This document shows, in pieces, positions 17,751-25,238 of a DNA stretch of 33,804 bases. The DNA lies in assembly GCA_012033355.1 (NCBI GenBank), contig JAAUQZ010000023.1, positions 1-33,804 on the forward strand. Reading direction: 5' to 3'. The translations under genes were made by a program, and so were the position numbers. Source of the stretch: Leptolyngbyaceae cyanobacterium RM1_406_9 (lineage in GTDB: Bacteria; Cyanobacteriota; Cyanobacteriia; Elainellales; Elainellaceae). The notes under the pieces were generated by a model. That model worked only from the letters and a program-made list of their open reading frames with translations. It was not told the origin of the DNA and did no database searches. Positions within the stretch are counted from its first letter, which is position 1, and every line of letters begins with the position of its first letter.

Positions 17751-18014
17751 ATGACAGAAATTATTTTTTTATTTGAAGATGATCCCGAAGGCGGTTATGT
17801 AGCGAGAGCGGTAGGCAAATCTATTTTTACTCAGGCTGATAGCATTCACGAACTACGAGAACTAGTCAGAGATGCGGTTTCTTGCCACTATCCTGATGAG
17901 GTAACTCGTCCAAAACTAATTCGTCTGCACATTGTGCTTAGTGCCATTTTGAAAGATGTTGAAAAGCACTTTGATATAAGCCGTGAACAGCTTCTGGATC
18001 AATTATTTTACTAG
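17751..18014 (+). CDS. HicB-like small protein, orphan
   Basis: The 87-residue protein starts with the HicB-type fold common in cyanobacteria (IIFLFEDDPEGGYVARAVG, then FTQADSIHELRELVRDAVSC and RLHIV). It then continues into an extra helix-rich segment, SAILKDVEKHFDISREQLLDQ, that looks like a small DNA- or partner-binding tail. HicB proteins are normally antitoxins paired with HicA. No HicA-like frame lies on either side: the next gene is a minus-strand DUF92 gene. It may be a solitary member or a relic. Confidence 0.65.
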   Translation: MTEIIFLFEDDPEGGYVARAVGKSIFTQADSIHELRELVRDAVSCHYPDEVTRPKLIRLHIVLSAILKDVEKHFDISREQLLDQLFY

Positions 18015-18051
18015 CAGTACGTCTTAAGACAAGGTGGAAGGAAATCGTTTA

Positions 18052-18831
18052 TTAAGCGATCGCCCCAGCACTCAAAGCCAGCAAAATAGCGGCGATCGCC
18101 CCAATTAAAGTATTCAAAATATTCACAACTTCATTGGTGAGCCAGTCAAACTTAGATTGCAGCGTAGCACCGATGACGCTTTCTAGATTGGTAGCGATGA
18201 AGGCGGCGATCACGCACAGCAGGACACCCAGCGGATTGATCAGACTGACTGCCCAACCGATGAGGGCGATCGCCACCGAAGCCACTACACCCGCCAGCGT
18301 TCCTTCCAGGCTAACGGCTCCCTCCGTTCCGGGCGGCACGGGCTTGAGCGTGGTGATCAGGAAAGTGTGCTTGCCGTAAGCCTTGCCAACCTCACTGGCA
18401 GAAGTATCTGAAAGCTTGGTGCTGAGACTGGCGACATATCCTAACAGCAGCAAAGGGATTACGGTCTGCACTTCCGCCGATTTATTAAAGCTGAGTGCAT
18501 AGGCGACTAGAGCGCAAATTGTACCCGTTAGGGCAGATCCCCACACGTTTTCTGGCCCACGTGCCCCCGATCGCTTCTCAGCAATGCCCGCCGCTTCCTT
18601 TTTTGCCATGCCGATGCGCGTTACGGCAGAGCCAACCAGGAAATAGAACATCATCACCGCATACCCCTGCCAGCCCAGCGTTCCACACAGAATCACTCCC
18701 AAAATCCAGGCATGGATGTAGCCTGCTGGAGTTAATAGTTTCTTGGGAGCGAAATACGCGATCGCCAGCAAAACGGTGTTCAGTCCAATTCCAATGAGCC
18801 AGGGGGCAAGGAAATCTAGGTAAGGTGGCAT
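18052..18831 (-). CDS. DUF92/TIGR00297 membrane protein, VTE6-like
   Basis: This 259-residue integral membrane protein has about six to seven hydrophobic segments. Family motifs are LLTPAGYIHAWILGVILCGTL, SGARGPENVWGSAL, ALSF and DTSASEVGKAYGK, then GTEGAVSLEGTLAG. DUF92 proteins include the plant plastid phytyl-phosphate kinase VTE6 and its cyanobacterial counterparts, which recycle phytol from chlorophyll towards tocopherol and phylloquinone. The same role is inferred here, not shown. The conserved DTSASE and GTEGAVS motifs are intact. Confidence 0.88.
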   Translation of the reverse strand: MPPYLDFLAPWLIGIGLNTVLLAIAYFAPKKLLTPAGYIHAWILGVILCGTLGWQGYAVMMFYFLVGSAVTRIGMAKKEAAGIAEKRSGARGPENVWGSALTGTICALVAYALSFNKSAEVQTVIPLLLLGYVASLSTKLSDTSASEVGKAYGKHTFLITTLKPVPPGTEGAVSLEGTLAGVVASVAIALIGWAVSLINPLGVLLCVIAAFIATNLESVIGATLQSKFDWLTNEVVNILNTLIGAIAAILLALSAGAIA

Positions 18832-18954
18832 GATGTTGAGAATTTAGGGTCTATGCAAAAGCTACCATAAGTCAAAGTAATCAACAGGTGTGCTGTATGG
18901 CTCAAGCTATTACTTTAAGACACACTTAAAAGATTACATTTAAGACAATTGCAA

Positions 18955-19982
18955 ATGGACTCAAGCTTGAGGATTAACCGAATGCTATGGCTTGTTGCAC
19001 CCCTTGGAGTATTAATTGGAATAGTCGGGTTTGGGGCAATTTATCAAGTACTGGCTACAAGGCGCGATCGCCAAAAATTTCTACCGCCTGGGAAACTGAT
19101 TGAAATTAATGGTAAAAATTGGCACTATCAAATGATGGGTGAAGGACATCCAACCGTAATTGTAGATAGTGGAACGGGAGGCACCCATCTAGATTGGCAA
19201 TTAGTGCAGCCAGAAGTTGCCAAATTTACGAGAATTTTGACCTATGACAGAGCGGGCTATGGCTGGAGTGATATAAATTCAGAGCCACGCACGGCAGAGC
19301 AAGTTGTGAGTGAGCTACGCCAACTTTTGAAGAAGGCTGAAATTGAGCCGCCTTATGTTTTAGTAGGAATGTCTTTAGGTGGTTTATTCAGTCGCTTATT
19401 TGCCTACTGCTATCCCGAAGAAGTGGCTGCGATGGTTTTAGTGGATGTCGCTCATGAGCGAATGTATGAAGAAACACCAGTTGAGTGGGTTGAATTGAAT
19501 CAGCGACTTGAGAAACTATTAACTTATTTAGTGCCAATCATGGGAAAAATTGGGCTGCTTCGTTTACTCATTACTTTTGATTCTTTGCCTATGGCAGCTG
19601 GTTTATTTCAGAAATTTCCATCTTCTCTGCGATCGCTTGCTAAAGCACTCTATTCTCAAACTCAATTTGGAAAACTTTTGCTCAAGAATCGGCTGCGGTT
19701 TCAGTCAGCATGAGCCAGGTTGAACAAGTACGCAAAGTCAAGCCATTTCCTGATATTCCTCTCGTTGTATTGTCATCCGGAAAGCCAGATTTTGATATCA
19801 CACAAGATGTGCTTCAAAAACTGCAAGAATTACACGCCGATCTAGCGAAGGAGTCACCCCAAGGCACTCACATTATTGTTCATGAAAGTGGTCATGCAAT
19901 CCAACTCGAAAAACCAGAATTAGTGATTGACAAAATTCATCAAGTTGTTGAAAAAGTGCGCTGTGATAGTGCTTCATACTGA
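18955..19982 (+). pseudogene. Alpha/beta hydrolase interrupted by a one-base frameshift
   Basis: Two frames together make one hydrolase of about 344 residues. The first (to a TGA at 19713) has an N-terminal membrane anchor (MLWLVAPLGVLIGIVGFGAI), the oxyanion segment VDSGTGGTHLDW, YDRAGYGWSD and the nucleophile elbow GMSLGG. The second holds PFPDIPLVVLSSGKPDFD and the likely catalytic histidine in HESGHAIQLEKPELV. Read back, the second frame continues sensibly (AQESAAVSVSMSQVEQV) to an A run at 19671-19674. One missing A there would explain the break. Without the second part the protein lacks its histidine. It could be a pseudogene, a sequencing error or a translationally coupled split gene (ATGA overlap at 19710). 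Confidence 0.75.
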
Positions 19983-20145
19983 AGCTAACGGCAGGCAAAA
20001 TTGTCAAATCTATCGGGTTGCCCAGCAGAAGATTTTATCGGAGATGAGCGATCTTACTCTAAGGAATGTGGAAGAACTTATGTGTAAGAGTTTGGGCTTT
20101 CTCACACCATTGGCCTATTTTTGCAACACAGCCACGTAGCTCATG

Positions 20146-20763
20146 TTAGTTTGCATCAATTAGTGACTCATCTATAACACGTTGGAAAACCCCAATAATG
20201 TAAATGGAGTGTTGTTGTGAAGAATCTGATGAGATTATAATTGGCGGATAATTCTTTCTTCGATTCTCAGAGATCAGTTCTTGTCCATGTCGCCAACGTC
20301 GATACCGTTTTACAAGTAGCTGATCATCTGCTACTGCAATCACAATTTCACCATTTTCAGTATGTTCAAATAATGGATGTCTTTCCTCTGCTATAAGGTA
20401 ATCTCCATTACTTATTCCCGCATCTTCCATTGAGTCGCCTGCAACTCGAACTAAAAAAGACTTTTCAGGTTTCTTAAGCAATGACAAAGGTATTTCTCGT
20501 TCTTCATAACTAGCATTGCCGCTTGCAGCAGTAATATCTGGAGTGGCTGAAACCCTGCAATCATATAGTTTTAGTCGCTTCATTGTGGTTTTGCGGTTTA
20601 GACAATCCAATATATATTGTTGAGCATCTTCAGGACTAGAGAACTGGTCTCGAATCCTGTCAATTTCAGCAACTATGTCCAGCGGAAAGCGCGGTCTAGA
20701 AAGCGGTAAATCTCCCCAACGTGGTGGGCGACCGTAATTCTCATTCTTTTTGTCTTGGCGCAT
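20146..20763 (-). CDS. S24 family (UmuD/LexA-like) peptidase protein
   Basis: The 205-residue protein starts at an ATG with AAGGA about ten bases upstream; the frame stays open to 20865 but without support. The C-terminal half is a LexA/UmuD autoprotease fold, with catalytic Ser111 in VRVAGDSMEDAGISNGDYL and Lys152 in LLVKRYRRW. A cleavage site may lie near ITAASGNAS (residues 77-85). The N-terminal region (RPRFPLDIVAEIDRIRDQFS, then AQQYILDCLN) looks like a ribbon-helix-helix or similar DNA-binding element, rather than the LexA winged helix. No umuC is adjacent. It may be a SOS-type regulator or a solitary UmuD homologue. Confidence 0.8.
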   Translation of the reverse strand: MRQDKKNENYGRPPRWGDLPLSRPRFPLDIVAEIDRIRDQFSSPEDAQQYILDCLNRKTTMKRLKLYDCRVSATPDITAASGNASYEEREIPLSLLKKPEKSFLVRVAGDSMEDAGISNGDYLIAEERHPLFEHTENGEIVIAVADDQLLVKRYRRWRHGQELISENRRKNYPPIIISSDSSQQHSIYIIGVFQRVIDESLIDAN

Positions 20764-20779
20764 TGTAGATTTCCTTAAT

Positions 20780-20986
20780 TCAAGGCAAATAGTTCTGTTG
20801 TGACTGGGGCGGAAATGGGATTTGCGTTCCCACTGTATTAACCACACTCTGTCCTTGAGTAGCAAACAAGATTAGAAATATGATTGTCTTCAACAAGGCA
20901 ATAAACGCTCTCTCCGAGAAAAGCATTTGGAAACCTTCGCTATTAGACTTAGGAGCTTGACCATCAGGAGAATGATTGATTTTCAT
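20780..20986 (-). CDS. Possible small membrane protein upstream of the S24 gene
   Basis: A 68-codon frame contains one strong hydrophobic helix (AFIALLKTIIFLILFATQG) and ends 16 bases before the S24 start. There is no ribosome binding site before its ATG, and no family is recognised. It may equally be untranslated leader. Confidence 0.25.
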   Translation of the reverse strand: MKINHSPDGQAPKSNSEGFQMLFSERAFIALLKTIIFLILFATQGQSVVNTVGTQIPFPPQSQQNYLP

Positions 20987-21035
20987 AGTTCATTTGTACT
21001 ATTTGAATACTCACAGAATAGTGCAGATGAACTAT
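20985..21035. promoter_or_regulatory. Inverted ATAGTTCAT pair, candidate operator of the S24 gene
   Basis: ATAGTTCAT at 20985-20993 and its exact reverse complement ATGAACTAT at 21027-21035 are 42 bases apart centre to centre, about four helical turns. The left copy overlaps AGTTCATTTGTACT (20987-21000). That sequence differs by one base from the published cyanobacterial LexA consensus RGTACNNNDGTWCB read in reverse. The site lies upstream of the S24 gene, so autoregulation or LexA control is plausible. Confidence 0.35.
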
Positions 21036-21289
21036 AAAACGCCAGATTAGCTCATGATCTAGTCCAGAAAGTCGCAACTCAAGCTTGGTGTTGAATCAGA
21101 AGGTCTAAATTCAGTGATGGAGAGTCATCATACTGGTGGAGCCTTTCCGTAAAGGGCAAAGAAAAATAGCCTGAGACTAGCAATCTCTCGTTGCAACGCC
21201 TTTAGAAGATCTGATTGTCCTCCGTCCTTTAAGAAATAGGACTATCTACTTTCTTCTGTCAATTCACATGGGACTTAGATGAGGGTGTT
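21001..21289. other. Intergenic region with no clear gene
   Basis: Apart from the right half of the possible operator, no coding or RNA signal was seen. It ends at the glyoxalase gene fragment. Confidence 0.4.
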
Positions 21290-21373
21290 ATGCAGCAGGC
21301 TTTATTGCACTTAGCTTTTTCGGTAAGCAATTTGGCTCAGACGAGGGAGTTTTATACTGTAATAAGTGTTTAG
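21290..21373 (+). pseudogene. 5' fragment of a glyoxalase-family gene
   Basis: The first 22 codons (MQQALLHLAFSVSNLAQTRE, then FY) match the start of the glyoxalase gene at 21925 at 58 of 66 bases. The last 24 bases are identical. After the TTTTAT the similarity stops and the frame ends five codons later. The differences are largely at third positions, so this copy derives from a coding homologue and is not a fresh target duplication. Confidence 0.85.
21332..21358 (+). promoter_or_regulatory. Candidate promoter of the toxin-antitoxin cassette
   Basis: TATACT (21353-21358) spans the point where glyoxalase similarity ends. TTGGCT (21332-21337) is 15 bases upstream. A start near 21365 would give a very short leader to the antitoxin. 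Confidence 0.3.
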
Positions 21374-21381
21374 GTATTTAT

Positions 21382-21612
21382 ATGACCCTTGAACAACTTG
21401 AAGCCGAAGTTCTTGCACTTCCAAGAGATTCTCAAGTGATTCTATTGGCGCGATTGCTTGAACGATTGGGCGAAGATAGCGGAATAGATCAAGAAATCAT
21501 GGCAAGTTGGACTGAAGAAGCCGAGAAGCGTGATGACGCAATGGACACCAATCAAGTTTCTGGTATTCCTGCCAAAGAAGTATTTCAACGAGTTCGTGCG
21601 TCTTTGCAATGA
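21382..21612 (+). CDS. Addiction module antitoxin component (TIGR02574/PF09720-like)
   Basis: This 76-residue acidic protein has the family pattern: an N-terminal helix LEQLEAEVLALPRDSQVILL followed by ARLLERLGED, then a spacer WTEEAEKR and a C-terminal toxin-binding segment GIPAKEVFQRVRASL. Such proteins neutralise RelE/ParE-type toxins by direct binding and often repress their own operon. The stop codon overlaps the toxin start in ATGATG, the usual coupled arrangement. No good ribosome binding site is seen. Confidence 0.88.
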   Translation: MTLEQLEAEVLALPRDSQVILLARLLERLGEDSGIDQEIMASWTEEAEKRDDAMDTNQVSGIPAKEVFQRVRASLQ

Positions 21613-21905
21613 TGGAAGTTGTATTTCATCCATTGGCAGAGCAAGAACTACTTGACACCGCAAGTTATTACGAGGAGCAAAGCCAGGGGCTTGGGCTAGA
21701 GTACTTAGCAGACATAGAAAGTGCAATCAACCTCCTTATCCGTTACCCTGCTACGGGTATGGTGGTTCGAGGATCTATTCGCCGACTGATTCTGCCTAAA
21801 TTTCCCTATTCGCTCCTGTACCGTATTGTTGATGGCGATTTAATTCGGATTTTAGCCGTAGCCCATCACAAGCGTAAGCCTCAATATTGGATTGACCGAG
21901 AGTAA
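21609..21905 (+). CDS. RelE/ParE family toxin
   Basis: The 98-residue protein has the RelE/ParE fold signature: VVFHPLAEQELLDTASYYEE, GLEYLADIESAINLLIRYP, then IRRLILPKFPYSLLYRIVDG and ILAVAHHKRKPQYW. The motif FPYSLLYRI and the AHHKRKPxYW ending are typical of the ParE-like subgroup paired with PF09720 antitoxins. The target could be DNA gyrase or translation; the sequence alone does not say. It is complete and in frame, so the cassette is probably functional. It ends 19 bases before the glyoxalase gene. Confidence 0.9.
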   Translation: MMEVVFHPLAEQELLDTASYYEEQSQGLGLEYLADIESAINLLIRYPATGMVVRGSIRRLILPKFPYSLLYRIVDGDLIRILAVAHHKRKPQYWIDRE

Positions 21906-21924
21906 CATCCCAGCCTATACTCAA

Positions 21925-22357
21925 ATGCAGCAGACTTTATTTCATCTGGCTTTTCCAGTAAGCAACTTGGCTCAGACGAGGGAGTTTTATGTGGATGGGT
22001 TGGGGTGTGAGGCTGGAAGGGGAAGGGGGGCGATCGCTCATCCTAAATCTCTATGGGCACCAGATCGTCGCGCAGGTGACACAGGAACCGCTCATACCGC
22101 AAAAGGGAATTTATCCCAGACACTTTGGCTTGGTGTTTACCGCTGAGGCAGATTGGCAAACGCTATTAGAGAGGGCACAGCGTCACGGGCTGAAGTTTCA
22201 TCAGCCGCCCAAGCGCCGATTTATCGATTCTCCTTTGGAACACTGCACCTTTTTCCTGGAAGATCCGTTTTATAACCTGCTGGAGTTTAAGTTTTACTGT
22301 CATCCCAGCGCTATTTTTGGAGAGGCAGAGTTTGCTCAAGTGGGAGATCCGGTCTAG
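21925..22357 (+). pseudogene. Glyoxalase/VOC-family gene with a frameshift in a G run
   Basis: The start encodes MQQTLFHLAFPVSNLAQTRE and FYVDGLGCEAGR. The rest is in the next frame: RSLILNLYGHQIVAQVTQEP, HFGLVFTAEADW and FFLEDPFYNLLEFKFY. Removing one G from the six-G run at 22025-22030 would restore one protein of about 143 residues, the normal length for this family of vicinal oxygen chelate proteins. As written it is broken. The 3' end overlaps the opposite lipase gene by 47 bases. A real pseudogene, a slippage-prone tract or a base-calling error would all fit. Confidence 0.8.
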
Positions 22358-22964
22358 GCAGCACTCGCAGCGGTTCCGATAGGGCATCGGCGATCGCTTT
22401 CAAGCATCGGGCATCTGTCACCATTTGGGGGTGGCTAGGAACCGAGAGAATTACCTCACGACCCACAGGCAATCTGGAGCTAACGGCAGGCAAAATCATT
22501 AGATCCATCGGAGTCCAGATTGAGGTGAAATTGATTTGCGCCAGTGCTGCTACGTCCTGATTCAGGTCATACAAAAAAGCGCTGTTTCGCTGCATTTGGT
22601 TGCCGCCCAGGTTAGGGCGAAAGTAAGCCGTCCAAGTGCCATTGTGGGGCGATGAAATCGTGATGAAGCGCTGAACCCGGTCAATTCCACCCAAGCGCTG
22701 CACGTAATAGCGGCTGACAATGCCGCCCATGCTAAACCCAATCAAGTCAATCGGCTGATCGGGCGCAAAGTTTTGCTCGATGTAGCGGGCAACCTGATGA
22801 GCCAGTCTATCTAACCCGACGCTGCCATTGTTGGGGATCAAATCCAGGCTGTGAACTGTCCAACCCTGCTGCTGAAGGTAGGTGGTCATGCGGTTGAAGA
22901 GAATAGCCGTATCGTCAATGCCGTGAACTAGCAAAACCGGATTGCGAGAGGTGGAGGCGCTCAT
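22311..22964 (-). CDS. Lipase-like alpha/beta hydrolase
   Basis: The 217-residue protein carries the lipase/PGAP1-like hydrolase signature. It has NPVLLVHGIDDTAILFNRM near the N-terminus, the nucleophile elbow GFSMGG with VSRYYVQRLG, and FITISSPHNGTW after it. The catalytic histidine is likely the one in VPSHPQMV. No signal peptide is visible, so an intracellular esterase or lipase is likely. The substrate is unknown. Its last 47 bases overlap the glyoxalase gene on the other strand. Confidence 0.88.
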   Translation of the reverse strand: MSASTSRNPVLLVHGIDDTAILFNRMTTYLQQQGWTVHSLDLIPNNGSVGLDRLAHQVARYIEQNFAPDQPIDLIGFSMGGIVSRYYVQRLGGIDRVQRFITISSPHNGTWTAYFRPNLGGNQMQRNSAFLYDLNQDVAALAQINFTSIWTPMDLMILPAVSSRLPVGREVILSVPSHPQMVTDARCLKAIADALSEPLRVLPRPDLPLEQTLPLQK

Positions 22965-22986
22965 AGAAAAGTTGGGGATGTAGCAG

Positions 22987-23019
22987 AGGGATGAGGGATA
23001 AGGGATGAGGGATGAAGTG
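22987..23019. repeat. STRR-type heptamer repeat (GGGATGA)
   Basis: Four degenerate head-to-tail copies of GGGATGA. Such short tandemly repeated repetitive sequences are known from filamentous cyanobacteria. They lie between genes without coding signal. Confidence 0.8.
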
Positions 23020-23150
23020 AAATTTCGGCTGGAAGCAGCGTTGGCAAGCCAATCTTGTCCTAACTTGAGTCACTATCGCTATATTTCCAGCTTAGAGGGG
23101 GGCGATCGCGTCTCCCTCTTCCAAAGGACACCTGGTGCAATGGCATATAG

Positions 23151-23183
23151 GAGGGATGAAGGATGAGGGATGAGGGATGAAGG
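23151..23183. repeat. Second STRR-type heptamer repeat (GGGATGA)
   Basis: Four copies of the same unit, with one shortened, just after the 3' end of the next gene. The unit is the same as 160 bases away and is the reverse complement of the one near 29.28 kb. Confidence 0.8.
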
Positions 23184-23217
23184 GCTGACAGTAGATAGCG
23201 ATGAACGTACTTTTCCC

Positions 23218-25083
23218 CTACTCCCCACTCCCTACTGAACGAACTGGCTGACTAACCATAAAAATTAACCGATCGCCTTCCTGGTCAAGCGGATCGGGGA
23301 ACCCCAAATAAATTAGAGCAAGGATAGGGGAGTCTGGTGGCAAAGGATTAATCGTTAAGCCGCCCCAGGTATTCAGGACAATGGTGGGGGCAATGCTCCA
23401 CTCAAAGGAGCCGTTGAAGCTGTAGACGGGTTTAGGGATATCTGTAGGGCGGGTCTTTTCCGTTTTGACAGGAGTGGCCTGGGTTGCCTCGATCGCATGG
23501 GTAGAGGGCTGGGGAGAAATGCTGGGGGCGATCGCCCCGACGGGATCACCTGCTTCCATAGGCTTTATCCATTCCTCCTCTAAGTAATGCTCAGCGAGAT
23601 TAGTAAGAGCATTGGAACCGCTGGGATCGCTGTCCTCCAGAGGTTCTACCGTTTCCACCTGATCCGATTCTATTAGGCTGTCTGTCTTAGTCGGTTTATT
23701 GAACGTTGCATCTTGAGAAGGTGATGTTTCCGCCGCTGGCTGGACGGATGAAGCTGTTTTTGACTGGGGATCAGGGGCATTTTGATCCCCGTAGGCAAAT
23801 TGGAACTGTGCCCGGTCAGATATTTGTAAATTAAAGCCAACGCCTGCATGGATGCCTGTTTTTAGAGGTGAATTGGATTCGGGCGATCGCCTCATCTTCT
23901 GCTTGCGAATCGAGTCTGGATCGTTAGCTGCCCAATTCAAGCGGTAGGGCTTAACGTCAAAAACGAGGCGATCGCCCACCACTAGCCGATATTGGAGTGA
24001 ACCCGTCTCCGTCTCATGATCAAAGCCCGGAGCAGAACGGCTATCAGCCCCAGTTGAGGTCACACGGGCTGGGGCAACTGGTGTAACTGGCTGCGGTTCA
24101 CTAGGCTGCGGTTCATTAAGCTGGGGCAAACGGGGATCAGCCTCTACAGAAGTATCCCTTGTCAGACTTGGCTGTATTGCGTCAAGTTGTGTTTGAGAAA
24201 ATTCTGCCTGCTGGATGGGTTCTGGCACTGCTGCGGAATTCGTGAACGAGTTTTCTAAATGCTCGGCAGTATTTTCTTCCAGAGTGTCATGTGCTTCTGA
24301 CTCTTCTGACCAGAGCAAGTCAATCCACTCGTCTGGCGACAACTGATCTAGATCATCCTGAGCCAAGCGCTCGATCAGGTCTGCCTCTGGTTCAGGCTCT
24401 CCGTAGAGATGAGGAGAATCCTTAGACAATTCATGCTCAGCCTGATTTAAGGCGTTTGGCAATTCGTGGTTTGATTCATTCAACTCGTCAGGTTGCTCGT
24501 GATCTAAGTCGTGCGATCGCTGTGGCAATTCACTAGGCAGCGTATTTTCCAAGTCGTGCGATCGCTGTGGCAACTCATCTGCTAGCCCATCGTCTGATGC
24601 CTCTGACGCTTCGATCGGCAGCTCATTTGGCAGATCGTCCGATGGCTCAGACGCTTCAGGTACAGCCGATGGAATAGGTTGGTCAAAGTTTTCAACTGGT
24701 TCTGGTGGCTGTTCTAACGGAGCGGAAACCACCTCAGCATTCGCCGGAGCAGACTCAGACTTTTTCTCAAGCTGTTCAGGGGTCGGGGCGATCGCTTCCA
24801 CTACAGGAGGGGGTGGCGCAGAGAAATCGGGGGCAAAAGGCTCTGGAGGGCTGACAGGAGGAATCGGAGCAGGGGCGATCGCCTCCACAATCTGCTCTGG
24901 TAGGGCAACTTGTTCTGGTGGAACAGCCTGCACCTCCACCACAACGGGTTCTGGTGTCGGTGAATTGGTTTCAATTGCGGAAGCTGAATCGGGGATCGCT
25001 TCTGTCGGTTGAGTGGCAATCGCAGGCGAAGTCAGCAGCACCACTGACGCTCCAGACAGCAGCAAAACACTTTTCTGGTTCAC
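23218..25083 (-). CDS. Long secreted Pro/Glu/Ser-rich hypothetical protein
   Basis: The GTG chosen follows GGGGAGGGA at short distance and gives 621 residues; the frame runs eight codons further. A signal peptide (KSVLLLSGASVVLLTSPAIA) precedes about 330 residues of disordered, acidic, Pro-rich sequence. Two direct repeats there encode LPQRSHDL. Two better ordered parts follow: one around SLQYRLVVGDRLVFDVKPYR and AGVGFNLQISDRAQFQFAYG, and a C-terminal one with FEWSIAPTIVLNTWGGLTIN and LIYLGFPDPL. Alternating hydrophobic strands there suggest a beta-rich outer membrane or surface domain. No family is recognised. It is divergent from the pentapeptide gene. Confidence 0.75.
   Translation of the reverse strand: MNQKSVLLLSGASVVLLTSPAIATQPTEAIPDSASAIETNSPTPEPVVVEVQAVPPEQVALPEQIVEAIAPAPIPPVSPPEPFAPDFSAPPPPVVEAIAPTPEQLEKKSESAPANAEVVSAPLEQPPEPVENFDQPIPSAVPEASEPSDDLPNELPIEASEASDDGLADELPQRSHDLENTLPSELPQRSHDLDHEQPDELNESNHELPNALNQAEHELSKDSPHLYGEPEPEADLIERLAQDDLDQLSPDEWIDLLWSEESEAHDTLEENTAEHLENSFTNSAAVPEPIQQAEFSQTQLDAIQPSLTRDTSVEADPRLPQLNEPQPSEPQPVTPVAPARVTSTGADSRSAPGFDHETETGSLQYRLVVGDRLVFDVKPYRLNWAANDPDSIRKQKMRRSPESNSPLKTGIHAGVGFNLQISDRAQFQFAYGDQNAPDPQSKTASSVQPAAETSPSQDATFNKPTKTDSLIESDQVETVEPLEDSDPSGSNALTNLAEHYLEEEWIKPMEAGDPVGAIAPSISPQPSTHAIEATQATPVKTEKTRPTDIPKPVYSFNGSFEWSIAPTIVLNTWGGLTINPLPPDSPILALIYLGFPDPLDQEGDRLIFMVSQPVRSVGSGE
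24506..24573 (-). repeat. Intragenic 23-base direct repeat containing HIP1
   Basis: AAGTCGTGCGATCGCTGTGG followed by CAA occurs at 24506-24528 and again at 24551-24573, exactly 45 bases apart, so the 15-residue unit stays in frame. Confidence 0.85.
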
Positions 25084-25238
25084 AACTCCCTCCCCTGGGT
25101 ACTGCAATCCTGGCTTAAGCTTTTAGCTTGATGTGCGATCGCAAACTGACACAATTTCTAACACAGGATGGTCAATTCGTTAAAGTTGGCTATCATGCCT
25201 CTGTAAGAATCAGCGTCAGGTTTCAGGAAGCGCTTGCT

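Noticed and set aside
22987-23183. CRISPR array
   Set aside because: The repeats are heptamers in tandem, without spacers of constant length.
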